A stretch of 54,391 bases of DNA from an uncultured Lachnospiraceae bacterium. GTDB taxonomy: Bacteria > Bacillota > Clostridia > Lachnospirales > Lachnospiraceae. Of this stretch, positions 7,756 to 16,134 are shown in pieces. The notes beneath the pieces were generated by a model, which did no database searches, was not told the origin of the DNA, and saw only the letters and a program-made list of their open reading frames with translations. Position 1 is the first letter of the stretch. Each line of letters begins with the position of its first letter. Position numbers and translations under genes: made by a program. The stretch spans positions 1 to 54,391 of the forward strand of contig CADBEN010000013.1 in assembly GCA_902793685.1 (NCBI GenBank), written 5' to 3'.

Positions 7756-9045
7756 ATGAGCGATTACAGAATCAATACCAAGTGCGTGCAGGGCGGATAT
7801 CAGCCGGAGAACGGCGGACCGCGGCAGGTCCCGATCATCCAGTCCACCACCTTCCGCTATGCCACCAGCGAGGATATGGGAAAACTGTTCGACCTTGAGG
7901 CATCCGGATATTTCTACACCAGACTGCAGAACCCCACCAACGATTATGTGGCGGCGAAGATCGCAGAGCTGGAAGGCGGTACCGCAGGCATGCTGACCTC
8001 CTCCGGGCAGGCGGCGAATTTCTTCGCGCTGTTCAACATCTGTGAGAACGGAAGCCATATCGTTTCTTCTTCCTCCATCTACGGCGGCACCTTCAACCTG
8101 ATCGCCGTTACCATGAAGAAGATGGGCATCGCCGTGACCTTTGTCTCCCCGGACTGCACGGATGAAGAGCTGGACGCGGCGTTCCGGGAAAACACAAGAG
8201 CCGTGTTCGGCGAGACCATCGCGAACCCGGCCCTGACGGTCCTGGACATTGAAAAGTTTGCAAAGGCTGCGCACAGGCACGGCGTCCCGCTGATCGTGGA
8301 CAATACCTTCCCGACCCCGGTGAACTGCCGGCCCATCGAGTGGGGCGCGGACATTGTCACCCACTCTACCACCAAGTATATGGACGGACACGGTGTGGCA
8401 GTCGGCGGTGCCATCGTCGACAGCGGCAAGTTTGACTGGATGGCCCACGCGGATAAGTTCCCGGGTCTCACCACGCCGGACGAGTCCTATCACGGAATCG
8501 TCTACGCGGAGAAGTTCGGTCTCGGCGGAGCCTTCATCACCAAGGCGACCTCACAGCTGATGCGCGATTTCGGAAGCATCCAGTCCCCGCAGAACGCATT
8601 CTATCTGAACCTGGGGCTGGAGTCCCTGCACGTCCGCATGCCGCGGCACGTGGAGAACGGCCAGGCCGTCGCGGAATTCCTGCAGACCCGTCCGGAAGTG
8701 GCTTACGTCAATTATTCCGGTCTCCCGGGCAACAAGTATTATGAAGTCGCGAAGAAGTACATGCCGAACGGCGGCTGCGGCGTCGTTTCCTTCGAGCTGA
8801 AGGGAGGAAGAGAGGCAGCCATGAAGTTCATGGCGGCTCTGAAGCTTGCAGCCATCGAGACCCACGTGGCCGATGCCCGCACCTGCTGCCTGAACCCGGC
8901 GACCTCCACCCACCGCCAGATGAACGATGAGCAGCTGGCTGCAGCCGGCATCCCGGCGGGCCTGATCCGCATGTCCTGCGGCCTGGAGGACAAGGAAGAC
9001 CTGATCGCCGACCTTGCCCAGGCCCTGGATAAGATCCGGATCTGA
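7756..9045 (+). CDS. metY: O-acetylhomoserine aminocarboxypropyltransferase (sulfhydrylase)
   Basis: A 429-aa PLP enzyme of the Cys/Met metabolism (gamma-family) fold. It converts O-acetyl-L-homoserine and sulfide to L-homocysteine and acetate, in the direct-sulfhydrylation route to methionine. Visible family marks are YTRLQNPTNDYVAAKIAELE near the N-terminus, SSGQAANFFALF, and the PLP-binding lysine (about K207) in HSTTKYMDGHG. The length is normal for MetY (about 425-430), longer than cystathionine synthases/lyases (about 380-400). The ATG has GAGGAGGC upstream. It is a single-gene unit with its own promoter, leader and a downstream terminator inside a repeat element. Confidence 0.93.
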   Translation: MSDYRINTKCVQGGYQPENGGPRQVPIIQSTTFRYATSEDMGKLFDLEASGYFYTRLQNPTNDYVAAKIAELEGGTAGMLTSSGQAANFFALFNICENGSHIVSSSSIYGGTFNLIAVTMKKMGIAVTFVSPDCTDEELDAAFRENTRAVFGETIANPALTVLDIEKFAKAAHRHGVPLIVDNTFPTPVNCRPIEWGADIVTHSTTKYMDGHGVAVGGAIVDSGKFDWMAHADKFPGLTTPDESYHGIVYAEKFGLGGAFITKATSQLMRDFGSIQSPQNAFYLNLGLESLHVRMPRHVENGQAVAEFLQTRPEVAYVNYSGLPGNKYYEVAKKYMPNGGCGVVSFELKGGREAAMKFMAALKLAAIETHVADARTCCLNPATSTHRQMNDEQLAAAGIPAGLIRMSCGLEDKEDLIADLAQALDKIRI

Positions 9046-9275
9046 CAGAAAAAACGGGACGGGCTCTGTCTCTGCAGGCAAATGGCGCTTGTTCGAAGTT
9101 CCGCTGCGGTGCCATCGGCCATCGCTTTCGCCCGACTTGCAGAATTCGAAAAAAGACGCGGTACACTATTCAGTGTGCCGCGTCTTTACTGTAATACGGT
9201 CGGGCTCTCGCTCGGCTGGCACCTTGCGATCCTTCGAGCGCTGCCAGCGCCTGCATCGACAGAGCCGCTTTCTGT
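9045..9275. repeat. Dispersed palindromic repeat, copy 1
   Basis: An approximately 230-nt imperfect palindrome between convergent genes. Arms from outside in: ACAGAAA (9045-9051) with TTTCTGT (9269-9275); the 18-nt arm 9062-9079 with 9249-9266 (16 of 18 pair); GCCCGAC near 9130 with GTCGGGC near 9199; and a terminator hairpin at the centre. The segments around 9071-9147 and 9198-9258 recur in reverse orientation at 20758-20935, with most bases conserved (for example CTCTGCAGGCAAATGGCGCT and TTCGAGCGCTGCCAGCGCCT). No coding potential is evident. This covers the whole 272-base gap. Confidence 0.8.
9147..9190. terminator. Bidirectional intrinsic terminator
   Basis: A 16-bp stem (9152-9167 with 9172-9187, one G-U pair) around ATTC, with TTTAC on the plus side and a run of seven T on the minus side. 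It should stop both metY (plus) and the permease gene (minus), which converge here. It occupies the centre of repeat copy 1. Confidence 0.85.
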
Positions 9276-9317
9276 AGATTATTGGATCCGGATTATTCTG
9301 GAATCGGATGTGGTGAT

Positions 9318-10679
9318 TCAGCTCCAGATCAGCCAGATCAGGATGTAGCCGGTGATGACGGCGGCGAGGGTGAAGGGCACGCCGTACTTCATGAAGGTGC
9401 CGGAGCTGACTTCATAGCCCTCCCGGCGCAGGATCCCGATGGCGGTGATATTTGCGGAGGCGCCGATGGGCGTCAGGTTTCCGCCCAGGGTCGCGCCCAC
9501 CAGAAGACCGAAGTAGAGGAGATTCGGGTTGACCGTCATCCCGCCGGCCGCAGACAGTTCCCTGGCCAGGACCGCCACCACCGGAAGCATGGTCGCGGTG
9601 TAGGGAATATTGTCGATGAAGGCGGAGAGCAGGACCGAGACCCACACGATCACCGTGTAGACCAGGAATACCGAAGCCCGGGAGCCGTCTCCGCTGAGTC
9701 CCGCCAGAGTGCTGCCGATCAGGTCGATGACGCCGGCGCGGCGGATGCCGCCGATGACGACGAAGAGGCCTGCCAGCAGGGAGAGGGTGTAGTAGTCGAT
9801 CTCCCGGATGGCCCGGAGCGGCAGCGACATGTTCTTGTGCATGAAGATCTCCCGGGAGACGCCGATCAGGAAATAGAACAGGCAGATCAGGCCGTTGGAA
9901 ATATCCGGCTTATAGAACTGCCCCGGCGCAGCATTGTCCTTGTAGGGAATGAAGGAAGCCAGGATCAGGGTCATGATGGTCAGGACCAGAAGGACGGTCG
10001 GCACATAATCCTCGACGTAAGTGCGGTCGTCCAGGGTAATCATGGTGTTTTCTTTCCGGAACATCCAGAGGACGATGAGGGCAGATGCCAGCGCACCGCA
10101 CTCTGTCACGAAGAACATGCCGGGCTTTCCCTGAGTGACGAAGAAGTCCATGAAATCGAGACCTGCTGCTTTTGCGAGCAGGATCGAAGTGGTGTCGCCC
10201 ACCAGTGTCGCCGCGCCCTGCAGATTCGAGGAGACGGAAATGCAGATGATGGCGGGTACCGGGGAAATATCCAGGCGCTTGCAGATGGCCAGGGCCACCG
10301 GCGCGATCATCAGCACTGTGGCGACATTGTCCACGAAGGCGGAGATCAGGCCGGCGAACAGCGAGAGGGCCAGGACCATCCACTTGACGGAGCTCACGCG
10401 GGCGATGATGAAATCGCTGAGCTGCATCGGCATGCGGGAATCGATGAAGAGATAGACGGTCCCCATGGTGCCGGAGATCATCATCAGTACGTTCCAGTCG
10501 ATCTCCGAGAGTGCGTCGATCACGGAATAACGGAACTCCGGAAAGATCCCGAGGCTTCCGACGATCACGAACAGGATCGCGGCAGCGACGGAGATCATGG
10601 GCCGGAGCTTCTGGATCGTGAACATCAGTATATAGGCAATGACAAAGACGATCAGCGCAAATACGGTTGCGGAGCTCAT
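9318..10679 (-). CDS. ArsB/NhaD-type (ion transporter superfamily) permease
   Basis: A 453-aa polytopic membrane protein with about 11-12 hydrophobic segments and the twofold repeat of the ArsB/NhaD and SLC13-like families: SAFVDNVATVLMIAPVALAI in the first half and SAFIDNIPYTATMLPVV in the second. The NLQGAATLVGDTTSILLAK and GGNLTPIGASANI segments are the expected re-entrant motifs. Substrate could be Na+/H+, arsenite or an organic acid; sequence alone does not decide. The start at 10679 is chosen for its AGGAGG site; a longer in-frame extension upstream lies across a terminator hairpin in the leader. It is preceded by a good promoter and a long leader. Confidence 0.88.
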   Translation of the reverse strand: MSSATVFALIVFVIAYILMFTIQKLRPMISVAAAILFVIVGSLGIFPEFRYSVIDALSEIDWNVLMMISGTMGTVYLFIDSRMPMQLSDFIIARVSSVKWMVLALSLFAGLISAFVDNVATVLMIAPVALAICKRLDISPVPAIICISVSSNLQGAATLVGDTTSILLAKAAGLDFMDFFVTQGKPGMFFVTECGALASALIVLWMFRKENTMITLDDRTYVEDYVPTVLLVLTIMTLILASFIPYKDNAAPGQFYKPDISNGLICLFYFLIGVSREIFMHKNMSLPLRAIREIDYYTLSLLAGLFVVIGGIRRAGVIDLIGSTLAGLSGDGSRASVFLVYTVIVWVSVLLSAFIDNIPYTATMLPVVAVLARELSAAGGMTVNPNLLYFGLLVGATLGGNLTPIGASANITAIGILRREGYEVSSGTFMKYGVPFTLAAVITGYILIWLIWS

Positions 10680-10726
10680 GGCAGTTCCTCCTGAAAAACT
10701 GCTGCCAGACAGCTGCTGGCAGATAG

Positions 10727-10764
10727 AAAAAAAGACTTTTACCAGAAGATCTGGTAAAAGTCTT
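10727..10764 (-). terminator. Leader terminator (attenuator) before the permease
   Basis: A perfect 15-bp stem (10732-10746 with 10750-10764, loop of 3) followed on the minus strand by seven T. It lies between the permease promoter and its ribosome binding site, so it must be read through for expression, which is the layout of a transcription attenuator. A further 7-bp hairpin (CTGCCAG/CTGGCAG) lies between it and the start codon. Confidence 0.8.
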
Positions 10765-10872
10765 GCAGTCAGCATTGAGAAACAAGGCTGAATCGGACGC
10801 GGATGCCTTTTCGCACCGGGTATGGCGCGTTCGATTCCGGTGCGGGGACACCGGCAGCTACTCCCTTTTACG
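10765..10872 (-). promoter_or_regulatory. Candidate metal-ion riboswitch (yybP-ykoY-like)
   Basis: On the minus strand the leader starts with AAAAGGGAGTAGC, close to the GGGGAGUAGC element of yybP-ykoY (Mn2+) aptamers, followed directly by a 6-bp CCGGTG/CACCGG hairpin and later by GCGCCATACCC, which recalls the second conserved AUAC loop. CACCGG can instead pair with a later CGGTG, giving an alternative fold. The terminator downstream fits a switch. The match is by eye and partial; the aptamer class is uncertain. Confidence 0.45.
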
Positions 10873-10878
10873 GGGTTT

Positions 10879-10908
10879 ATTTTAGAAGCTTCCGGGGGGA
10901 CTCGTCAA
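10879..10908 (-). promoter_or_regulatory. Sigma-A type promoter for the permease leader
   Basis: On the minus strand: TTGACG (-35, 10903-10908), an 18-base spacer and TAAAAT (-10, 10879-10884). Predicted start is near 10872, giving a leader of about 190 bases. Confidence 0.75.
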
Positions 10909-10937
10909 GTAAAAAAACACTGAGATTTTCCCCTCGG
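10909..10937 (-). terminator. Weak terminator after the GH13 gene
   Basis: On the minus strand a short imperfect stem (ACCGAG with CTCAGT, one mismatch) is followed by GTTTTTTTAC. It sits just past the glycosidase stop and abuts the permease promoter. Confidence 0.45.
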
Positions 10938-10946
10938 TCCGGAACC

Positions 10947-12311
10947 TCATTCCGCAAAAGTGACGAACTCCGTACCGTTGCGGGAGATCAGCATCGTCCG
11001 CGCCGGGACCGTGATCTTCCCGGAATCCGGAATGTCAATGACTGCCGGGGCGTCGTCGATGTTGATGGCACAGACTGTGCGGTTCCCGTCCTTTTCCCGG
11101 GCAAAGGCGAAGGAGCGGTTCTGGAGGCGGAGCTCCTTGAAGGCGCCGGTCTGAAGCTCCGGCGAGGCGTTCCGGAAGCGGATCATCTCCGCAATCTTTT
11201 CCGTGAGGTCAGTCTCCCGGGGGGCGTCAAACGCCGGGCGGAGGGAAGCATCGCTCCCCTTTTCCTTGCGGCCTTCTGTCCCCCACTCGCTGCCGTAATA
11301 GATGCAGGGGATGCCGGGCAGGGTGAAGAGGAGACCGTAGATCAGCGGAAGCTTCTCCGGGTCCGCGAGCTTCGTTGCGATACGCTCCACGTCGTGATTG
11401 TCCGCGAAGGAGAAGAGCTGCCGCCCCCGGTACATTTCCCCGTAGTTCCGCTTGACGGTGTGGGCCAGCTCAAAGAGGTTGAAGGAGTTGAAGGAGGACC
11501 AGAGACCCTTGTAGCCCGGGTAGTCGGTGATGGCATCCACATGGCCCTGGTCGTAGAAGCGGCCCGCATTGTCCCCCAGGATCTCCCCGAGCAGGAAGGC
11601 GTCCGGCTTGAGGGCGCGGATCCGGTCCTTGATCATGGCGATGAACCACAGCGGCAGGAGATAGGCCACGTCCAGGCGGATCCCGTCGATGTCGAATTCC
11701 CGGAACCAGAGGTCGATGCTCTCCATCAGGTACTGCTGAACGGCCGGGTTATCGAGATTCAGCTTCACCAGCTCGTAGTGGCCTTCCCAGGCCTCGTACC
11801 AGAAGCCGTCGTGGAAAGGGGTGTCGCCGCCGAAATCGATGCGGAACCAGTCCTTGTAGGGACTGGCCTGCTTCTTTTCCTGCACGTCACGGAAGGCGAA
11901 AAAACCCCGGCCCACATGGTTGAACACGCCGTCCAGGACCACACGGATCCCGCAGGAATGGTACAGATCCACCACTTTCCGGAACTCTGCGTTCGTGCCG
12001 AGTCTCCGGTCCAGGACGCGGTAGTCCCGGGTGTCGTAGCCGTGGCTGTCGCTCTCAAAGATGGGGTTCAGGTAAACGCCGCCGATGCCGAGCTCCTGAA
12101 GATGCGGGGCGAAGACCTCCAGGCGGCCGATGCCGCCGGGGACGACGCCTGCCGCCCGGGAGGAAGTGTGTCCGGAGGAGCTGTTCAGGAAATGACCGGT
12201 TCCGCGGCCGTCACCTGTGGAGGCGCAGCCGAAGACCGGGGCGTTGACTGCGGGCGCGCCGCAGAGGGTCAGCGGATAGAGCTGATAAAAGACGCTTTCT
12301 TCAAACCACAT
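10947..12311 (-). CDS. GH13 alpha-amylase family glycosidase
   Basis: A 454-aa cytoplasmic GH13 enzyme (no signal peptide). The TIM barrel carries the four conserved regions: DGVFNHVG (region I), GIRLDVAY with nucleophile Asp214, LLGEILGD with acid/base Glu243, and FADNHD with the transition-state Asp307. It lacks the N-terminal domain of neopullulanases and is short for the family, nearest in look to cyclomaltodextrinase/neopullulanase-like maltogenic enzymes. It would hydrolyse alpha-1,4 glucosidic bonds in imported malto-oligosaccharides or glycogen. The ATG has GGAGGC upstream. It stands alone between a DUF3048 gene and the permease. Confidence 0.9.
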   Translation of the reverse strand: MWFEESVFYQLYPLTLCGAPAVNAPVFGCASTGDGRGTGHFLNSSSGHTSSRAAGVVPGGIGRLEVFAPHLQELGIGGVYLNPIFESDSHGYDTRDYRVLDRRLGTNAEFRKVVDLYHSCGIRVVLDGVFNHVGRGFFAFRDVQEKKQASPYKDWFRIDFGGDTPFHDGFWYEAWEGHYELVKLNLDNPAVQQYLMESIDLWFREFDIDGIRLDVAYLLPLWFIAMIKDRIRALKPDAFLLGEILGDNAGRFYDQGHVDAITDYPGYKGLWSSFNSFNLFELAHTVKRNYGEMYRGRQLFSFADNHDVERIATKLADPEKLPLIYGLLFTLPGIPCIYYGSEWGTEGRKEKGSDASLRPAFDAPRETDLTEKIAEMIRFRNASPELQTGAFKELRLQNRSFAFAREKDGNRTVCAINIDDAPAVIDIPDSGKITVPARTMLISRNGTEFVTFAE

Positions 12312-12374
12312 AGAGAGCCTCCGTGAATTCTGCCATCAAGTCGCAAAAAGCCGATCCCGCGCCATAAAGTCCGT

Positions 12375-12406
12375 CGCCCGCTTTCAGGCAAGCCTGCAGC
12401 GGGCGG
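12375..12406. terminator. Strong GC hairpin between DUF3048 and GH13 genes
   Basis: CGCCCGC and GCGGGCG close a stem with inner CAGGC/GCCTG around AA. It follows the DUF3048 stop on the minus strand by about 25 bases. There is only a weak TTT after it, so termination may be partial or factor-assisted. Confidence 0.45.
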
Positions 12407-12429
12407 GGACTTTCGGCGCTGTGATCATA

Positions 12430-13653
12430 TTATTTACACTCATACTTTGTCCCGTCAACGGTGAAGCTGTCCTGGCCGATCTGGGTGATGAAGATCATGG
12501 TCTTCCCGGTGTTCCAGGTGACTTCCTCCCCGTTATCGTCATAGAAGCGGGTCGGCTCATAATCGGTATTCTTGGTCCAGTGACCGTGGATCATCTTTCC
12601 GCCGGTGATGAACCAGCCTTCCTTCATCCAGTCCAGCACGTGGAACCAGAGATAGAGGCTTCCGCCGCGGCTGCCGGAATCACAGTTCAGGATGAAAACA
12701 TTGGTGAAGGCCAGCTGGTCGCCGGTGTTTCCGTCCTTCTGGGCGCTTCCGTAGATGGAGCGGTAATACTTGCGGGTTTCCGGGTCATAGCGGAGTACGG
12801 GCTTCGTGACGCCGTAGCTGCCTGCCATGTTGATTTCGGTGGCATCCACCGCGTCCGGGTAGTCCTCCAGGGAATGGGGGTGCTTCTCATTCACGAACCT
12901 GGAGTGCTCCGGCTGGTAATACTCCTCGCGGTGTGTGCGGGACCATCCGGCTTTCTCGATGGCCTTCGCCACGTTCCCGCCGCTGGTGTAGGCGGTGTGC
13001 TCAGACTTGCTGCCCTTCGGGACACGGAAGAAGGCACCGTAGCTGGAACCCATGGGGCCGTCGACGCCGTTGATGTTGTCCACGTCCTTCCGGGTCAGGA
13101 TCGGCTTTACAAAGGTCTCGGGACCGCCGAAGTGGACGACGATGGCATCCCATTCCAGCGCTTCATAGATAAAGTAATCGCGGACGCTGCGGACATTTCC
13201 GATGCGGGGCAGATCCGCCCAGTCCTGGATGACGCCCATCTGGCGGCTCATGCCGCCCTCCTCCTCGATCTCGTAGAACACATCGACCTTGTTCAGGCCG
13301 TACTGGGGCTGGGCTTTTCTGTCGATGGGGAACATGACTGCTATGGGCCGCTGGGCATCCAGCTCTTCCGGGATCCATTCATTGGTCAGTCTGCTGCGGA
13401 CCATACCTTCCTTCGGGGGAAGGTCCGCCTCGGTCTCCGGCTCCGTCTCCTCGACGGTCTCGGAGACGACCTCGATGACGCGCTCGGTCTCCGGCTCCGT
13501 CTCTGTCTCCGTGGGCGCGGCCGTGGTCTGGGAAGAAGCGCCGCCGCAGGCGGAGAGGACAGTTCCGGCGATCATGAAGACTGCCAGGAGCGCGGAAGCC
13601 GGACGCAGGTTACGGTGAGCCCTGCCCGGGAAGATCATGCGGAGTGGATTCAT
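12430..13653 (-). CDS. DUF3048 domain lipoprotein (YerB-like)
   Basis: A 407-aa lipoprotein. The signal peptide ends in a lipobox LSAC (Cys36), followed by a Thr/Glu-rich linker with repeated ETEPETE units, then the DUF3048 domain (from about residue 90: RPIAVMFPIDRKAQPQYGL, GNVRSVRDYF and the C-terminal QDSFTVDGTKYE). The B. subtilis YerB homologue is uncharacterised and the biochemical role is not known. The chosen ATG (13653) has AGGAGG upstream and overlaps the Nudix stop (ATGA), so the two are co-translated. Confidence 0.9.
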   Translation of the reverse strand: MNPLRMIFPGRAHRNLRPASALLAVFMIAGTVLSACGGASSQTTAAPTETETEPETERVIEVVSETVEETEPETEADLPPKEGMVRSRLTNEWIPEELDAQRPIAVMFPIDRKAQPQYGLNKVDVFYEIEEEGGMSRQMGVIQDWADLPRIGNVRSVRDYFIYEALEWDAIVVHFGGPETFVKPILTRKDVDNINGVDGPMGSSYGAFFRVPKGSKSEHTAYTSGGNVAKAIEKAGWSRTHREEYYQPEHSRFVNEKHPHSLEDYPDAVDATEINMAGSYGVTKPVLRYDPETRKYYRSIYGSAQKDGNTGDQLAFTNVFILNCDSGSRGGSLYLWFHVLDWMKEGWFITGGKMIHGHWTKNTDYEPTRFYDDNGEEVTWNTGKTMIFITQIGQDSFTVDGTKYECK

Positions 13654-14348
13654 AGGAGTTCCTCCTTCTTCTTCAGAAGACTGCAGAAACTGGCTGTGAT
13701 GCGGGCGGTCATTCCCCAAAGGACCGGGCTGGTCTCCATGTAGAAGGGAATATCATACTTGCGGAAGCCCCAGGGATAGCTTTTCCCGCCGGGGATCCGT
13801 TCGAAGGGGAAGCCGGGATCCAGCTCGGTGTAGGTCCTCGCGGGATAGCGCTCCGGTTCGTGGGTGAGGAACCAGGAGAGCGGCCGGAGCTGTACCTCGG
13901 CGACCTCGTCCGCGGAAAAACGGCCGTCATAGCCGTCTATTACGCCGACAAAGACGTAGACCGGATACCCCCGGGAGCCGACGATCTCTTCCAGCAGCCC
14001 GAGGATCCGGACCTGCTCCTTCCGGACGAACAGCTCCTCCGAGACTTCCCGGAGCACCGCATCCTGCGGCGTTTCCCCTTCTTCGATCCTGCCGCCTGGG
14101 AAGCAGACTTCGCCGGGCTGGACCTTCAGGTCATAAGCGCGCACCTCAAACAGGAGGTGCGGCTCCCCGTCTTTCCAGACAAGCGGGATCAGGACCGACG
14201 CCCCCCGTTTCGGTTCGGCTTTTTTCAGTTCATTGTTCCGCCGGATCAGCTCGGCGATCTCCAGAGCTTCCTCAGGCGCAGAGGATGCGGGATCCCCGGA
14301 TCCACACGACAATGCGTTACGGACGGATTTTTCTTCATTGATGTCCAT
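13650..14348 (-). CDS. Nudix hydrolase, coenzyme A pyrophosphatase type
   Basis: A 232-aa Nudix protein. The Nudix box spans residues 85-106 (GGRIEEGETP then REVSEEL), and the preceding VQPGEVCFPGG matches the CoA-pyrophosphatase signature (NUDT7/NudL type), which splits CoA into 3',5'-ADP and 4'-phosphopantetheine. The N-terminal 45 residues are variable. There is no ribosome binding site before the ATG; instead a consensus -10 lies 7 bases upstream, so the mRNA may be leaderless. It is the first gene of a two-gene unit with the DUF3048 lipoprotein. Confidence 0.88.
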   Translation of the reverse strand: MDINEEKSVRNALSCGSGDPASSAPEEALEIAELIRRNNELKKAEPKRGASVLIPLVWKDGEPHLLFEVRAYDLKVQPGEVCFPGGRIEEGETPQDAVLREVSEELFVRKEQVRILGLLEEIVGSRGYPVYVFVGVIDGYDGRFSADEVAEVQLRPLSWFLTHEPERYPARTYTELDPGFPFERIPGGKSYPWGFRKYDIPFYMETSPVLWGMTARITASFCSLLKKKEELL

Positions 14349-14355
14349 GAAACCG

Positions 14356-14364
14356 ATTATATCA
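14356..14364 (-). promoter_or_regulatory. Extended -10 promoter, probably giving a leaderless mRNA
   Basis: On the minus strand TGATATAAT is a perfect extended -10 element. Only 7 bases separate it from the Nudix ATG, so transcription would begin at or next to the start codon. Confidence 0.6.
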
Positions 14365-14439
14365 GAAATCAGTTTTACAGGGGACTAAAATCTGCTAATG
14401 TTGTGATTACAGCGGAATCGATTTCCGGAAACTAAATCA

Positions 14440-14448
14440 TGTTATAGT
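14440..14448 (+). promoter_or_regulatory. Extended -10 promoter for tcdA
   Basis: TGTTATAGT (TGn then TATAGT), about 28 bases before the tcdA ATG. It is divergent from the Nudix promoter 76 bases away. Confidence 0.55.
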
Positions 14449-14476
14449 TACGGTATACATACCAGGGAGGTGCGAG

Positions 14477-15202
14477 ATGCGGAGTCAGTATCAGAGAACG
14501 GAAATGCTGCTGGGAGAAGCTGCGATGGAGCGTCTTTTCAAGGCAAGAGTCGCCGTGTTCGGAATCGGCGGTGTCGGCGGATATGTGGTGGAAGCGCTGG
14601 CTCGCTCCGGCGTAGGGACGCTGGACCTGATAGACAACGATATCGTGAGTCTTTCCAACCTGAACCGGCAGATCATTGCCACCCACGACGTGATCGGCCG
14701 CCCGAAGGTGGAAGTCGCGAAGGAGCGGATGCTGTCCATCAATCCGGAGGCTGTAGTCAACGCTCATCAGATCTTCTATCTGCCGGACACCCCGTCGTCC
14801 CTGAATTTCAAAGACTATGATTACGTGGTCGATGCCATCGACACCGTGACGGGGAAGATCGGGCTGGTCATGGAAGCGCAGAAAGCGGGTGTGCCGATCA
14901 TCTGCTCCATGGGCACCGGGAACAAGCTGGATCCCTCCGCCCTGCGGGTCGCGGACATCTACCAGACTTCGGTATGCCCCCTGGCGCGGGTCATGCGCCG
15001 GGAACTGAAGAAGCGGGGCGTAGAGGCCCTGAAGGTCGTCTACTCCAGAGAAACACCGGTGGAACCCTATTCCAACTCACCGGCCTTCTCGGGCATGCCT
15101 GCCTCTGAAAAGAATGCAGTGCCGGGCAGCACGGCCTTTGTCCCTGCAGCGGCGGGACTTATTCTGGCGGGCCAGGTGGTCCGGGACCTTACAGGAGTCT
15201 GA
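14477..15202 (+). CDS. tcdA: tRNA threonylcarbamoyladenosine dehydratase
   Basis: A 241-aa ThiF/E1-like enzyme. It uses ATP to cyclise t6A37 in tRNA to the hydantoin form ct6A. The nucleotide-binding loop GIGGVGG is at residues 29-35, followed by the adenylation residues DNDIVSLSNLNRQI, and it has the family's CSMGTGNKLDP and SVCPLARVMRRELKKRG segments. The ATG has GGGAGGTGCGAG upstream. It is a single-gene unit. Length and motifs match TcdA/CsdL rather than MoeB or ThiF, although no CsdA/CsdE partner is nearby. Confidence 0.9.
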   Translation: MRSQYQRTEMLLGEAAMERLFKARVAVFGIGGVGGYVVEALARSGVGTLDLIDNDIVSLSNLNRQIIATHDVIGRPKVEVAKERMLSINPEAVVNAHQIFYLPDTPSSLNFKDYDYVVDAIDTVTGKIGLVMEAQKAGVPIICSMGTGNKLDPSALRVADIYQTSVCPLARVMRRELKKRGVEALKVVYSRETPVEPYSNSPAFSGMPASEKNAVPGSTAFVPAAAGLILAGQVVRDLTGV

Positions 15203-15335
15203 GCGTCTAAAGACACGCCCCGGGATCAGGCCGGAAAAAGCCCGGACTCCCGTCTTTCAGCTGAATTTGGGCGGAGATGCTACACTGTCGGAAAAGGAAC
15301 GGTCCTGATCTGTTCCGGCAGGAGGAATTACATAG

Positions 15336-16115
15336 ATGAAACACGGAGTTCTGGATATCATCGCGGCAACAGCAGCGGCGGCGTTTCTGGCAGCCGCTGC
15401 CTGCGTCACGTCTCTGGCGGCGGCGCCCACGGACTACAGTTATCTTTCGGAGACCTTCCGGTTCCGTCTGCCCTGGCTGGAGAGCCGGGTCGACGACCGG
15501 GGGCGCAGTCTTTCCGAGGTGCGTGACTGCGGGGATCACTATGAGGTCACCGGCGTTAGCTTTTTCACCCATATCAAATACAAAGCGGACGATGTTGCCG
15601 CCCAGGCATATCCGGGCGGAAAGCTGAATATCAGCGGAAAAGCCTACACTGTGGAGTCTGTTTCGGAGGACCGGTCGGAACTCCTGCTGGTCCGGAAGGA
15701 CGGGTACGGGGAAGCTTCTTATATCCGTCTTAAGCAGGTGGAGCCGGGAAAGAACAAGACAGGCTATTACATCGCGGCGCAGGAAGCGTCGGCCGCGGGG
15801 AGCTTTGACAGCAGCGAGCTCTATGCTACGGGCAGTGCCTTCGTGCGGAAGGACTGCCTGGTCTTCCCGGCCGGATCCACCGGCCTCACGGAAAGCGGAC
15901 AGGCCTCGGAGCCGGGAGAGAAGGTGCCGATGACGGTGCCGGAGGGGCAGACTATGGTGACGGCGGAGGAGTACCTTACCCGGAACCGGACGGACTATGA
16001 CCCGGAGGGACAGTTCCGTTACGGCTTCAATGCCCGGGAAGGGCTGATCACACTCCGCGGCAGCTTTACCATGGACGAGAACGGATATATCACCTCGATC
16101 GTGGAGAAGGAGTAA
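15336..16115 (+). CDS. Secreted protein of unknown function
   Basis: A 259-aa protein with an N-terminal Ala-rich hydrophobic segment (residues 8-30) that reads as a Sec signal peptide with cleavage near SLAAA. The mature part is beta-rich and contains no motif I recognise. The ATG has GGAGGAATTACATAG upstream. A strong terminator follows. It is separate from the LRR-VWA-ATPase genes downstream. Confidence 0.75.
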   Translation: MKHGVLDIIAATAAAAFLAAAACVTSLAAAPTDYSYLSETFRFRLPWLESRVDDRGRSLSEVRDCGDHYEVTGVSFFTHIKYKADDVAAQAYPGGKLNISGKAYTVESVSEDRSELLLVRKDGYGEASYIRLKQVEPGKNKTGYYIAAQEASAAGSFDSSELYATGSAFVRKDCLVFPAGSTGLTESGQASEPGEKVPMTVPEGQTMVTAEEYLTRNRTDYDPEGQFRYGFNAREGLITLRGSFTMDENGYITSIVEKE

Positions 16116-16134
16116 GACAGGACTGACAGACGGG

